Origin: JADGNF01 sp964582085
GTDB lineage: Archaea; Thermoproteota; Bathyarchaeia; Bathyarchaeales; Bathycorpusculaceae
Length of the DNA stretch: 53,120 nucleotides
Direction of reading: 5' to 3'
Assembly: GCA_964582085.1 (NCBI GenBank)
Contig: CAZOPV010000024.1
Location: 1 to 53,120, forward strand
Part shown: positions 1-8,564 of the stretch, one piece after another
How the letters are laid out: the number at the start of each line of letters is the position of its first letter
How positions within the stretch are numbered: the stretch's first letter is position 1
The notes under the pieces: generated by a model
What the model was told of the DNA's origin: nothing
The model's database searches: none
What the model saw: only the letters and a program-made list of their open reading frames with translations
Translations under genes and position numbers: made by a program

Positions 1-317
1 TTCCTTTTCTTTGCTCAAAATCCTTTGAACCTCGTCTAGTTCTGGAAATTGTCGATGATAATTCATCTGCTAAGCTTGTCAAAAGAACATCTGGCAGGTA
101 AGGTTGAGGTATCTTGGTTGAATTGAGGGATCCAATTTCGTTACTGTATTGACTAAACCATCTCGAAGATGATGGTTTAGCGATGCCTAACTGAGAAAAA
201 TTGAAATTCTGAAAAGTCTGACTACCATTGAACTTAATGCCTACTTCTTTTAGAGCTTGCACGTCCACAAGCTTGCCTATGTCATGTAGTTCAGACACGA
301 AAGTTTCTTTTTTCATG
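1..317 (-). CDS. HD-domain protein, N-terminal fragment cut by the left edge (possibly Cas10-like)
   Basis: About 99 codons are open on the minus strand from the left edge up to position 298. The peptide begins VSELHDIGKLVDV, with a clear HD metal-binding motif, and further on has LLTSLADELSSTISR, a D/E-rich helix as in HD phosphohydrolases and Cas10-type HD domains. The only in-frame start is GTG at 298. An ATG at 315-317 lies in another frame, and if one base of the AAAA run at 300-303 were absent the protein would read MKKETFVSELHDIGKL, which looks like a natural start. So there is either a GTG start or a 1-base frameshift. It lies 60 bp downstream of, and on the same strand as, the restriction operon. 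The family is uncertain: HD placed this close to the N-terminus is seen in type III Cas10 proteins, but no palm domain is visible here. Confidence 0.5.
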
Positions 318-376
318 CCTCAGAGTTTATTTCTTTCAGCTTATAAGTTTTAATTGCAAGGCAGTTGCTTGCTGAG

Positions 377-913
377 TTATTTTCTTTGGATTAAAAACCA
401 GTATGTTAACAGGTTCTTTTCTTTGGTCTCATAGTCTGGGTGCTTTTTGCTTATGAGGCTCCAGAAGTTTTCGTTGTGTTTTCTTTCTATGTTGTGGGCG
501 GTTTCGTGGTATATTATGTAGCTAATCAGGTTTTCGGGCAAAAACTTGAGGAGCGTATTTACTGTTAGGTTGTTGTTTTGGCTGTGGCTTGCCCATTTGG
601 TCTTCATTTCTCTGAAGTATATGTGGTTGATTCTAGCGTTGAGGTCTTTCTGGGCGGCTTCTGCGTATTTTTGCACGAGTGTTCGGAGTTCTTTGTCGGT
701 TCTGTTTTTGACGAGTGCGGTGCCGTTGGTTTGCTCTACCGCTGCGCTAATCGTTGCCCGTTTGCGTTTTATCCATTCGCCATACTTCTCCAGCACCTGT
801 TCTGGCGTCCAGCCCTTTTTCGGTAGCACAATCAGTAGCGAACCCGTCTTGAACTCGCATCTCGGGTGCTTTACGTTCCGATATTCAACTGTGTACTGCG
901 GTGTTTCAGGCAT
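377..913 (-). CDS. YgjP-type (DUF45, M48-like) metallopeptidase-domain protein
   Basis: A 178-residue protein with the zinc-metallopeptidase motif H136-E-T-A-H140, followed by H146-ENFW. This is the HExxH...H..FW signature of the YgjP/DUF45 family, related to SprT/WLM peptidases. Residues 75-120 carry the family's upstream region (KTKWASHS, then an N-rich strand). Its start overlaps the end of hsdR by 8 bp, so it is translated with the restriction operon. DUF45 genes are frequently linked to type I restriction loci, but the substrate is unknown. Cytoplasmic: no signal peptide or membrane segment. The family call is firm; a role in controlling or processing the restriction enzyme is inference. 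Confidence 0.85.
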   Translation of the reverse strand: MPETPQYTVEYRNVKHPRCEFKTGSLLIVLPKKGWTPEQVLEKYGEWIKRKRATISAAVEQTNGTALVKNRTDKELRTLVQKYAEAAQKDLNARINHIYFREMKTKWASHSQNNNLTVNTLLKFLPENLISYIIYHETAHNIERKHNENFWSLISKKHPDYETKEKNLLTYWFLIQRK

Positions 914-3900
914 AGGTCTTCACGCTATCAATAACCTTCCCGTATAGTGTCTCCATGTCTGCGAGGGAGAGGTTATTTTGTTTTATGTATTTTCTCAGAT
1001 ATCGCCGTGTCTCCCGCTCAACCGCTTTTTTGGCGGTTTGCTGGTATTGCCAGCCCTTGAACAGGTAAGGCTTCAGCAGCGTGGCGAGTTCTCGCGTGTC
1101 TTTGGTTAGGTCGCCTGCGTTGGGGATTGCTTTTTCCATATGTAACAGTATAGCGTACTGCAGGTTTGTGAATTGGAGTTGTTTTTGTCTGGCTTGGCGT
1201 GTTTGGATTTGTTGGAAGATTTCGGCGCTGTCGTTGTAGATTTTTTCGAATTCTTTGGTTTTTTCTTTCCAGAGTTTGAGGAGTCGTTCTACTTTGTCTG
1301 CTAGGTCTTCGTAGATGGGGTTGCGTTGTTTGTCTATTATGATGAAGCGGTTTAGTGTGAAGAGGATGTTGGCGGCTTTTTCTTCTTTTGTTTTGATTTT
1401 TTCTTGGAGGTTTTTGAGGTAGTCGGCGTCGAATTCGATTTTTGGGTACTGTTCGTCTATGCCTTTGACGTCGGTTGATTTGTAGACGTATTTGAGGGTT
1501 TTTTGGAAGTACTTGTATGCTAATGCGTTTTCTTTGGCTGTGTCTTGGCGGGTTTCGTGTAGGTAGAAGTTGTAGATTTGGGTTAGCCATGCGTAGTCTT
1601 TGAGTTTTTCCAGTTTAATCGGGTGGGGACCCAGCAGCTCGAAGAGTTTTCTTAGGCGTTTGTAGTTGGCTTGGAATTTTTTGGTGGCTTCTTCGCTTGT
1701 GGTTATGGTTTCGAATGCCTTCAGCATAGTTTGGCGGTCTGCCTGATCTTTAGGTACGTCGGCGAAGAGCTTGGTTGTTTCGTCGAGTTTTTGGGTGAAT
1801 TCTTTGACGAGGTCGTCGGTGTTTATGAGTATGCCGCTGATGTCTTCTTTGGTGTAGTTTTCGAAGGCGCGGGTGAATTCTTTTAGGATGCCGACGTAGT
1901 CGATGATTAAGCCTGCTTCTTTGAGGTCTTTGAAGGGGCGGTTTGTGCGTGCTATGGCTTGTAGGAGTCGGTGTTCTTTGAGGGGTTTGTCGAGGTACAT
2001 GGTTTGGAGGATGGGTGCGTCGAAGCCTGTGAGGAGCATGTCGGTTACGATTAGGATTTTGGGGTTGGTTTCTTCTTTGAAGCGTGTTATGGTTTCTTTG
2101 CGGATGTCTTCTATGTCTTTGCCGTGGTTGCGGTCGATTTCTTCTTTGAGATAGTCTTGAATTTCTTTTTGGTCTTTAAGGGGGTTGTAGGTCATGACGA
2201 CGTTGCTGTATTCTTTTGGCAGGAGCTTGTCGAGTTCGCGTTTGTATCGGACGCATGAGAGGCGGTTGACGGCGACAACTATGGCTTTGAATCTGCCGTC
2301 CAAGTTCTCCTTGAAGTGTGCGGCGAGGTCTTGGGCTACTTTTTTTATGCGGTCTGGGTTTTCGAGGTAGACTTTGGCGATGTTGAGTTTCTGCTTGGCT
2401 TTTTCATCGATAATCTCTTGCAGGTCTTCGGGGATTTCTTCTCTGTTAACTTCTAAGAAGGCTTCGAGCATGTCTTTTTTGAGGTGCACATCCTCTTCGA
2501 GGCGGGGTTGGTATGCGATTTTTAGGGTGAAGCCGTCTTCGATGCTGTCGGTCATGAAGTATTTGTCGAGGTATTTCTCGTCGGGTGGGTAGCTGAATTC
2601 GCCGTAGGTGTCGTGGCCTTGTTTGGCTACTGGGGTGCCTGTGAAGGCGTATGGCTGTGCGTTTTTGAGGATTTCCTTCATTTGGGCGGCTAGGGTGCCG
2701 TATTGGGTACGGTGGGCTTCGTCGATGAAGAGGATGACGTTTTTGCGGGTTTGGATGGTTTCCCTGCTCTTGCTTAGGGTGTCGAGTTCTTTTTGGAGCT
2801 CGGCTAGCTCTTCGGGGCGGAACTTGTGGATGAGGGTGATGAATATGCCTCGTTTGCCCCGGTACTCGTCATGCTGAATAATTCGCCGTAGCGCATGGAT
2901 TGAGTCTACGACTTCGGGCTTGGTTATGTCGAGTGCGTTGAATTCATCGCTGAGTTGGGTTTCGAGTTCTTCGCGGTCCACCACAAAAAACACCGTCGGA
3001 TTTGCCAGTTCGGGGTGGCGGTAGAGTTTGTTGGCGGCGAAAATCATGGTTAAGGTTTTGCCGCTGCCCTGCCAATGCCAAATGAGTCCTTTGGTTTTGT
3101 CTGTTTTGCCCTCGATGTTGCCCAGCACGCGGTTGCTGATTTGTTCGGCGGCGCGGTACTGCATATAGCGTGTGACTACTTTGGTTGTGGCTCCCCGTTC
3201 AATGCGGATAAAGAGGTAGTTTCGGATGATGTTTAGGAGTGCTTCGGGCATGAGCATCTGAATGGTTGAGTCAATCGAGTCTTTGCCGCCGTCTCGCCAC
3301 TCGTAGTATCTGGGTTCGCCGTCCTGCTGCCACGGCTGCGTGGTGAAGTATTTGGCTTTATTATCCGACGCCACACCCAGTTGGATGTACTTGTAGAGTT
3401 CAGGAACATCCCGCTCATAGCCCAAAATCTGCATGAAGGCGTTGTACCATGTCTCGGTTAGGCTAGCAGGGTTCTTACATTCAATGTTCACTAAGGGGAT
3501 GCCGTTGACGTAGAGGATTATGTCGTTGCGGATTTGTTTATCTGCGGCTTGGTGGGTGATTTGGCGGCTAACAACAAAATCATTCTTTGTGAAGTCAGCG
3601 TAGTCGAAGAGTTTGACGTATTTGACCACCCGTTCCTTCTCGAACTTGATGGGGACGCCATCTTTTAGGTAGTTGAGGATTTTCTTTGCATCCTCGCTGC
3701 CGCTGCCACGGAGCTTGAGCTCATTTAGGACCTGCTTTACTTCGCTGTCATCTATGCCAATGTCCTTGTTCAAACTTTTCAGGGCGCGAATAAACGCGGT
3801 AGTCAGCAGCGGCTCCTCAGTGGACTCCCGCTCAAGCGCATCACCCGAAACAAACCGCCAGTGCCCTCCGCTCTGCGTCTGCAACTGCTCAACAAAATAA

Positions 3901-3935
3901 TCCTCAATCAAAGACTTCTCACTAAACAACGGCAT
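906..3935 (-). CDS. hsdR: Type I restriction endonuclease subunit R (HsdR)
   Basis: A 1009-residue motor/nuclease subunit of a type I restriction-modification complex, which translocates DNA and cuts when unmethylated sites are bound by HsdM2S. The N-terminal nuclease domain shows a PD-(D/E)xK core (D138, then IECK at 151-154). The SF2 helicase motor follows, with Walker A WQGSGKT at 288-294, DEAH at 405-408, TGTP at 432-435, and a motif VI-like ARTNRPF further on. The C-terminal third is helical and would contact HsdM. Length is normal for the family and no disruption is visible. It follows the membrane-protein gene by 13 bp and overlaps the metallopeptidase gene by 8 bp. Confidence 0.96.
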   Translation of the reverse strand: MPLFSEKSLIEDYFVEQLQTQSGGHWRFVSGDALERESTEEPLLTTAFIRALKSLNKDIGIDDSEVKQVLNELKLRGSGSEDAKKILNYLKDGVPIKFEKERVVKYVKLFDYADFTKNDFVVSRQITHQAADKQIRNDIILYVNGIPLVNIECKNPASLTETWYNAFMQILGYERDVPELYKYIQLGVASDNKAKYFTTQPWQQDGEPRYYEWRDGGKDSIDSTIQMLMPEALLNIIRNYLFIRIERGATTKVVTRYMQYRAAEQISNRVLGNIEGKTDKTKGLIWHWQGSGKTLTMIFAANKLYRHPELANPTVFFVVDREELETQLSDEFNALDITKPEVVDSIHALRRIIQHDEYRGKRGIFITLIHKFRPEELAELQKELDTLSKSRETIQTRKNVILFIDEAHRTQYGTLAAQMKEILKNAQPYAFTGTPVAKQGHDTYGEFSYPPDEKYLDKYFMTDSIEDGFTLKIAYQPRLEEDVHLKKDMLEAFLEVNREEIPEDLQEIIDEKAKQKLNIAKVYLENPDRIKKVAQDLAAHFKENLDGRFKAIVVAVNRLSCVRYKRELDKLLPKEYSNVVMTYNPLKDQKEIQDYLKEEIDRNHGKDIEDIRKETITRFKEETNPKILIVTDMLLTGFDAPILQTMYLDKPLKEHRLLQAIARTNRPFKDLKEAGLIIDYVGILKEFTRAFENYTKEDISGILINTDDLVKEFTQKLDETTKLFADVPKDQADRQTMLKAFETITTSEEATKKFQANYKRLRKLFELLGPHPIKLEKLKDYAWLTQIYNFYLHETRQDTAKENALAYKYFQKTLKYVYKSTDVKGIDEQYPKIEFDADYLKNLQEKIKTKEEKAANILFTLNRFIIIDKQRNPIYEDLADKVERLLKLWKEKTKEFEKIYNDSAEIFQQIQTRQARQKQLQFTNLQYAILLHMEKAIPNAGDLTKDTRELATLLKPYLFKGWQYQQTAKKAVERETRRYLRKYIKQNNLSLADMETLYGKVIDSVKTYA

Positions 3936-3948
3936 ACCAACTCGACTC

Positions 3949-4779
3949 CTACTTTGCTCCTTTTTCTTTGGTTTCCTCTTTCAATAAGCTCTCTTCCACA
4001 TAGACGATTTTATCCTTGTTTACAAACAGCTTTTTCTCCTCATTTTCTTTAAGGACATAAACAAAATCACCAAATTTCAAGACCTTACCACTTATTTTAT
4101 CTCCATTCTCCAAGACTATTTGGGCTGGGGGGTAGTATGCGGTTGCAAAACCATAAGCGATTGCAAGAAAAGTCAGGTTTAGAAACACTAATATGGCTAT
4201 CAAAATTGTGGATGGTTGAATTGTAATTTCGAGGCCTATAAATGAGTAGGCGCTCCATAAGATGCCGAAAGAGAAGAGGAATAGAACGTTTTTGTTTCCA
4301 AAAACTTGGGTTGGGATTTTATAGTAAGCGAGCGATAGCAAATCGGTGTAGTCTTTTTTTGTTGTTGAAGAGGTATTGTCTTCAGCGAGTGCTACAATTG
4401 GATGTGCTTTTTTCAGTTGTTGAATTCTTTCCCGCGAAAGTTTCTTGAATCGGGAATGCAAGCCGAGCCTCTTAAGATATTCATTAGCAAAAGCGCTCAG
4501 CCATAAACAACCCAAGATAACCGCTTGAAGTAGTAATGATAGCCAAAAAGGAAGGTAAATTTGCGCATATTGTGTTAGGATTAAAACAACAACAAAGGGC
4601 AAGGCTAGGTAGATTATTGAAAAGAAGAGGCCCTCAATGTAACAATCCGTTCTTTCATGTTTTTCGACTTTTGTGTCACCAATCAACTTGCCAAAATAAT
4701 ATAGTGAAGCAGCTAGGATAACAAGTATCAATGATAAGTTTCCAATGGTACTGATGTTCTCCAATAGCAGTTCCCACAC
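3949..4779 (-). CDS. Multi-pass membrane protein inside the restriction operon, unknown function
   Basis: A 276-residue protein not recognised as a named family. About five hydrophobic segments are visible: near residues 11-31, 50-70 and 76-96, then after a soluble basic loop (about 97-160) near 164-184 and 190-215. The C-terminal 55 residues form a soluble, strand-rich domain (IVLENGDKISGKVLKFGDFVYVL) resembling a small beta-barrel such as SM-like or PRC folds. It begins 2 bp after hsdS and ends 13 bp before hsdR, so it is cotranscribed with both. A membrane protein at this position is not part of the standard HsdRMS set. It may anchor the complex or act as a separate defence or effector component; this is inference. 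Confidence 0.8.
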   Translation of the reverse strand: MWELLLENISTIGNLSLILVILAASLYYFGKLIGDTKVEKHERTDCYIEGLFFSIIYLALPFVVVLILTQYAQIYLPFWLSLLLQAVILGCLWLSAFANEYLKRLGLHSRFKKLSRERIQQLKKAHPIVALAEDNTSSTTKKDYTDLLSLAYYKIPTQVFGNKNVLFLFSFGILWSAYSFIGLEITIQPSTILIAILVFLNLTFLAIAYGFATAYYPPAQIVLENGDKISGKVLKFGDFVYVLKENEEKKLFVNKDKIVYVEESLLKEETKEKGAK

Positions 4780-4781
4780 GA

Positions 4782-6110
4782 TTAATCCACCTTAATTCTA
4801 ACTTTACCAGTAAGAAGCAAATCCATCAAACCCCGCTTAATGCGCTCCAATCTTTCTTTTTCCTGTCTCTCCAAGAGAAGTTTCTTATCCATAGCGCTGA
4901 TTATTTCTGCTATCTTCTGTTGCTCACTAAGAGTTGGAGGGAGAGGAATTACTACTGAATCTAAATCCTCCTGTGTTACCGTAGCTTGAGCAACTGCTGT
5001 TTTTGCCCTTGAAAGTAATTGGTTGGAGTATTCTTTTGTCTGAACAAAAATTGCGAAAAAGTCGGGGGAGACCTTTTTCGTGTCCAACCGCATCCTGATA
5101 TTCTTGCTCTCAAATGTAGCCTTTCCAAAACCGTCTGGAATTACCCCAGCCTTACCTACGAGTTCCGCAGTATTGACTCTGTTGACTATAATATCGCCAG
5201 CCTTTACCCCAAATTCCTCAAGCTCTTGTTCTGTAACATCAAGCAATGCGGCTTTTTCGTGGTTAATTCTGCCAGCGACAATGTTATACATTCTAACGCA
5301 TGGAAGACCTTTGCCCGCGTATTGACTTGGCTTGTAGATGCCATTCTTGTATGATAGAACAACATCTTTGAGTTGAGTCGGCTTCCAATCTTGTGGTAGC
5401 TTTCCTATTGGTGTTTGTTTGGTTTCTGTGTGTCCTATGCCGCGTGTTAGGAGCTGCTGCATCAACCCCCGCTTAAGCCGCTCCGTCTGGGCAACCACGC
5501 GGTCAGCAAGCTCGATGGCGGAGTCAACAACACCCAAAACCCCAACAATCGCCCTCTGCTCGGCTACATTCTGCGGCATTGGGAGTTTTAATTTTCCTAA
5601 GTCATCTCGAAGGATGCCCTTAATTGTGCTGCCTTGCGCTATCGCTTTTAGTTTTTGTTTGTTGCTGAGAATTGCCCAATACAGAAAAGCTGGGTCTGCT
5701 TTTGTTTTGTCTATGATGACGCCTGTTAGGTCTTGACTTATTGCTATGTCTATTTGGTTAACTGCAACTTTGCCAATGCCTACACGGGTCGCAACTAGCA
5801 AATTGTCTTTTGGCACTAAGTGGGTGGCGCTTTTTTCCAAACCCTCTTTGCTGATGTACTTTTGTCCCTTAGTAACTACCATTCCATTGATATGAGCACT
5901 CGTCATCCAAGCGATGTTCCCGTTCCAATATTCTTTGAAGGCTGTGCTGGGTGTTCCGCCGCCAATTAGGTCTATTGCGACTTCTTCGAGTGCTGTGTTT
6001 TGCCAATCTTTCGGTATTTTGCCCTCGGGAGTTGTTTGGAAGTTTGTTTCTTTATATAAGGGGAGGAGGCTCTCTTGAGAGAGCGCCTGATTAGATACAG
6101 TACCTGTCAC
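4782..6110 (-). CDS. hsdS: Type I restriction-modification specificity subunit (HsdS)
   Basis: A 442-residue specificity subunit. It shows two target-recognition domains in tandem (about residues 35-190 and 240-400), each introduced by the same sequence pattern (GKIPKDW and GKLPQDW) and each followed by a conserved helix ending in a near-repeat (RLKRGLMQQLLTRG and RIKRGLMDLLLTGK). The two domains would read the two halves of a bipartite DNA site, with the helices setting the spacer. Each also carries the usual ILRDDL/ATVTQEDL strand before the helix. It overlaps hsdM by 4 bp (ATGA), indicating translational coupling. Confidence 0.95.
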   Translation of the reverse strand: MTGTVSNQALSQESLLPLYKETNFQTTPEGKIPKDWQNTALEEVAIDLIGGGTPSTAFKEYWNGNIAWMTSAHINGMVVTKGQKYISKEGLEKSATHLVPKDNLLVATRVGIGKVAVNQIDIAISQDLTGVIIDKTKADPAFLYWAILSNKQKLKAIAQGSTIKGILRDDLGKLKLPMPQNVAEQRAIVGVLGVVDSAIELADRVVAQTERLKRGLMQQLLTRGIGHTETKQTPIGKLPQDWKPTQLKDVVLSYKNGIYKPSQYAGKGLPCVRMYNIVAGRINHEKAALLDVTEQELEEFGVKAGDIIVNRVNTAELVGKAGVIPDGFGKATFESKNIRMRLDTKKVSPDFFAIFVQTKEYSNQLLSRAKTAVAQATVTQEDLDSVVIPLPPTLSEQQKIAEIISAMDKKLLLERQEKERLERIKRGLMDLLLTGKVRIKVD

Positions 6111-7879
6111 TTTCTCTCCCCCATTGCCCGATTTATTTCTGAAATGTACTGTTCCAGCTTACCCGCGACTTCTTGCCTTTGCTTTTCTATTTCTTTGAGT
6201 TCGGCGTATTCTTGGGCTATGTTGATTCCTTCGTTTTCTTCATCCTGCATTACATAGAGTGTCACGTTTAGGTTGCTGTCGTTTTGCAGTATCTCTTCTA
6301 GTGTGACGATGCGGGAGAATCCTTTCTCTTCGGTGAAGTGTTTGTAGGCGTCGGCGATTTTTTGGATGTTGGTGCTGCTTAGGCGGTTGAGTTTGCGTAC
6401 TTCGGGGTGCTGTTCGGCTTCTTTGCTGGCATTTATGAAGAGCACTTTGCCTTTGCGTTCGGCTGGTTTGTGTTGGTTGAAGATTATGATGGCTCCGGGT
6501 GCGCCTGTGTTGTAGAAGAGTTTTTCTGGTAGGAGTATGACTGCTTCGATTAGATCGTGTTTTTGGCTTAGGACGGCTGTACGAATGGTTTTTTCTTTGC
6601 CGCCTCGGAATAGGCAGCCGTTGTCTATGACTATGCCGACTCTGCTGCCGTTGTCCTTGGCGGATGCGAGCATGTGTTCTATCCATGCCCAGTCGGCGCT
6701 CTGGCGGGGGGTAAAGCCGAATTGGAAGCGTTTCTTCCAGAACTCGCCCTTCTTGAGCACTTCCTCATCGTAGCCGTCCTGGTTCCACGGCGGATTAGCC
6801 AAAACCACATCGAACTGCCTTATGCCATCGCCTTCTTTGAACTTAGGATACAGGAAAGTGTCGCCAAACTCCAAATGCGCATCACGGATGTCATGAATGT
6901 ACATGTTCATTTTCGCCAAGGCAATGGTACGCTGGTTAACTTCCTGCCCAAACAAAAACAGCCTCTGCGCCTCCTCAAACCCATACTTCTCCTCCACATG
7001 CTTAAACGCAGAAATCAACATGCCACCGCTGCCACACGCAGGGTCATACACGCTTTCCATAGGCTTCGGGTCCAAAATCTCCACAAGAAGTTTAATGACT
7101 TCCCGCGGCGTGTAAATCTCGCCTTCCTTAGCTTTGGTGGGCGCGAAATACCGTAAAATCCATTCATACGCATCACCCAGCACATCAGCAGAAACATGGT
7201 TCAGCTTCTTCTCGCTGAAGAGCTCCACAAGTTGCCGCAGTGTCTCCGCGTTTTCTCGGCTGCTGGCAAACTGCACAAAATCCACACTATCCACAACATC
7301 CTTAAGCTCAGGGTTGCGCTCAGCAATAGCCTTCAACGCCTTAGAAAACTGCTCAGTCAACCCGCTCACGTTCTTGCGCAGATTCTCCCACAAAAACTCC
7401 TCGGGCAAATTGAACAGGTGGTATTCGTCACGCTTCGCCTCCGCCCGCGCTTCTTCCTCGCTTAAACCGTCAGCCAGCGCTTCATTGAAAGCTTCCTCAA
7501 ACTCCACCTCCCACTTGTCACTGATGCGCTTCATAAACAGCAGAATCAGAATAAACTTGTAATCCACACGAGTCCGAATCAAATCCGCAGCCCGCTTCAG
7601 CAAAGCATCAATGTCGCCGCGCCCCAACCGCTCCACAATCTTCGCCTCACGACTATGCAAACGGTAAAGCTTCTGCCGCGCATCACGCGCATCAGACTCA
7701 ACTGACAAGAAACCAGCCTTGCGCAGCCCAGAGAGGAAAACGGGCACCTGCTCCCACACATCTTTGTTCTTATCCATTAAAACCTTCGCGGCATCCTCAA
7801 ACCTGAACGTCTTATCACCAAAAGAATCCCACAAAATCTCGTAGCGACGCTCTATCCACTCGGGAATCTCGTTTTTCAT
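6107..7879 (-). CDS. hsdM: Type I restriction-modification DNA methyltransferase subunit (HsdM)
   Basis: An N6-adenine methyltransferase that protects the host sites and forms the core of the complex. From the chosen ATG at 7879 (590 residues) it has SAM-binding motif I DPACGSGGM at about 279-287 and the catalytic motif NPPW at about 362-365. The HsdM N-terminal helical bundle precedes the catalytic domain. The first 80 residues are an extra, winged-helix-like segment (FEDAAKVLMDKN...SGLRKAGFLSVESD) ahead of the usual HsdM start. The frame also allows TTG at 7894, but the ATG looks better. It is the first large gene of the operon. Confidence 0.95.
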   Translation of the reverse strand: MKNEIPEWIERRYEILWDSFGDKTFRFEDAAKVLMDKNKDVWEQVPVFLSGLRKAGFLSVESDARDARQKLYRLHSREAKIVERLGRGDIDALLKRAADLIRTRVDYKFILILLFMKRISDKWEVEFEEAFNEALADGLSEEEARAEAKRDEYHLFNLPEEFLWENLRKNVSGLTEQFSKALKAIAERNPELKDVVDSVDFVQFASSRENAETLRQLVELFSEKKLNHVSADVLGDAYEWILRYFAPTKAKEGEIYTPREVIKLLVEILDPKPMESVYDPACGSGGMLISAFKHVEEKYGFEEAQRLFLFGQEVNQRTIALAKMNMYIHDIRDAHLEFGDTFLYPKFKEGDGIRQFDVVLANPPWNQDGYDEEVLKKGEFWKKRFQFGFTPRQSADWAWIEHMLASAKDNGSRVGIVIDNGCLFRGGKEKTIRTAVLSQKHDLIEAVILLPEKLFYNTGAPGAIIIFNQHKPAERKGKVLFINASKEAEQHPEVRKLNRLSSTNIQKIADAYKHFTEEKGFSRIVTLEEILQNDSNLNVTLYVMQDEENEGINIAQEYAELKEIEKQRQEVAGKLEQYISEINRAMGERK

Positions 7880-7956
7880 GCAATTACCAGCCAACCAAGT
7901 TTAGAAACATCGGCTTAAAAACTTTGTGTTTATTAGATAAACGAAAAAAATTTTGT

Positions 7957-8208
7957 TTATCTATTTGGTTGCCCTGAACCACGCTCTGGCAGCTGCGAGT
8001 AGTTGCCATCGCTGGCTCTGTAGGCAGCAAGTCTTCCAATAGTTTCCCATTGGTCACCTGCCGGATGGCGAATCTGCACCGTGATGACCTCTGCTGCTGG
8101 GTCAGATTTGCCTCTCCACACTGTTAAAGTGAGATAGTCGCCGTTAGGCAATCGGGTTCTCATGCTAGCTTTAGGCTGAGATGGAGCAGACATAGAACCA
8201 GCGTTCAC
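7957..8208 (-). CDS. Small protein of unknown function upstream of hsdM
   Basis: 83 residues, not recognised. After a short Ser/Ala-rich lead the sequence is strand-rich (MRTRLPNGDYLTLTVWRG, AEVITVQIRHPAG), suggesting a small beta-sheet domain with a polar tail. The GTG start overlaps the TGA of the preceding small gene in a GTGA arrangement, supporting both starts and coupled translation. It lies 77 bp before hsdM on the same strand, so it could be the second gene of the restriction operon or a separate two-gene unit. No membrane segment or cysteine pair is present. Confidence 0.55.
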   Translation of the reverse strand: MNAGSMSAPSQPKASMRTRLPNGDYLTLTVWRGKSDPAAEVITVQIRHPAGDQWETIGRLAAYRASDGNYSQLPERGSGQPNR

Positions 8209-8441
8209 CTCTTCCTCTTTCGTTTGCCACCGCCTTTAGCCTGTTCTCCCATGAAGCCTTCCCTCAGAGCTGCAGCGAACATGTGATTTAGGAAAGGCGA
8301 GATAAAAGAACAGATTCGTTGACGTTGCGCTACAGTCAAAGTTGGAAACTGACGCTCCACTTCAACCCACACAGCCCGGTACATGCTGACTATTTCCTTA
8401 GCCATCAGGCTCCAATCTTCCAAATCCTCATCATCACTCAT
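8205..8441 (-). CDS. Small helical protein with a basic tail, unknown function
   Basis: 78 residues with an acidic start (MSDDEDLEDW), two predicted amphipathic helices (about 12-35 and 38-62) and a strongly basic C-terminus (GGGKRKRKR) that could contact nucleic acid. The family is not recognised. It is the first gene of the minus-strand series leading into hsdM and overlaps the next small gene by 4 bp. An AT-rich stretch with TTATTTAG about 25 bp upstream could be its promoter. A role as a regulator or accessory protein of the restriction genes is a guess from position only. Confidence 0.55.
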   Translation of the reverse strand: MSDDEDLEDWSLMAKEIVSMYRAVWVEVERQFPTLTVAQRQRICSFISPFLNHMFAAALREGFMGEQAKGGGKRKRKR

Positions 8442-8564
8442 ACCACATCAAACCTAAATAACACTACAATCTTCTGGCTATACGCTCTTATGTTTTGCCA
8501 TAATCCTCGTCCAAGCATAAATCAGCAACTAAACAGCGAAAAACATGCACAACCAAAATGCAAA

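Noticed and set aside
1018..1590. 190-codon minus frame inside hsdR
   Set aside because: Arg/Gln/Pro-rich out-of-frame shadow of hsdR.
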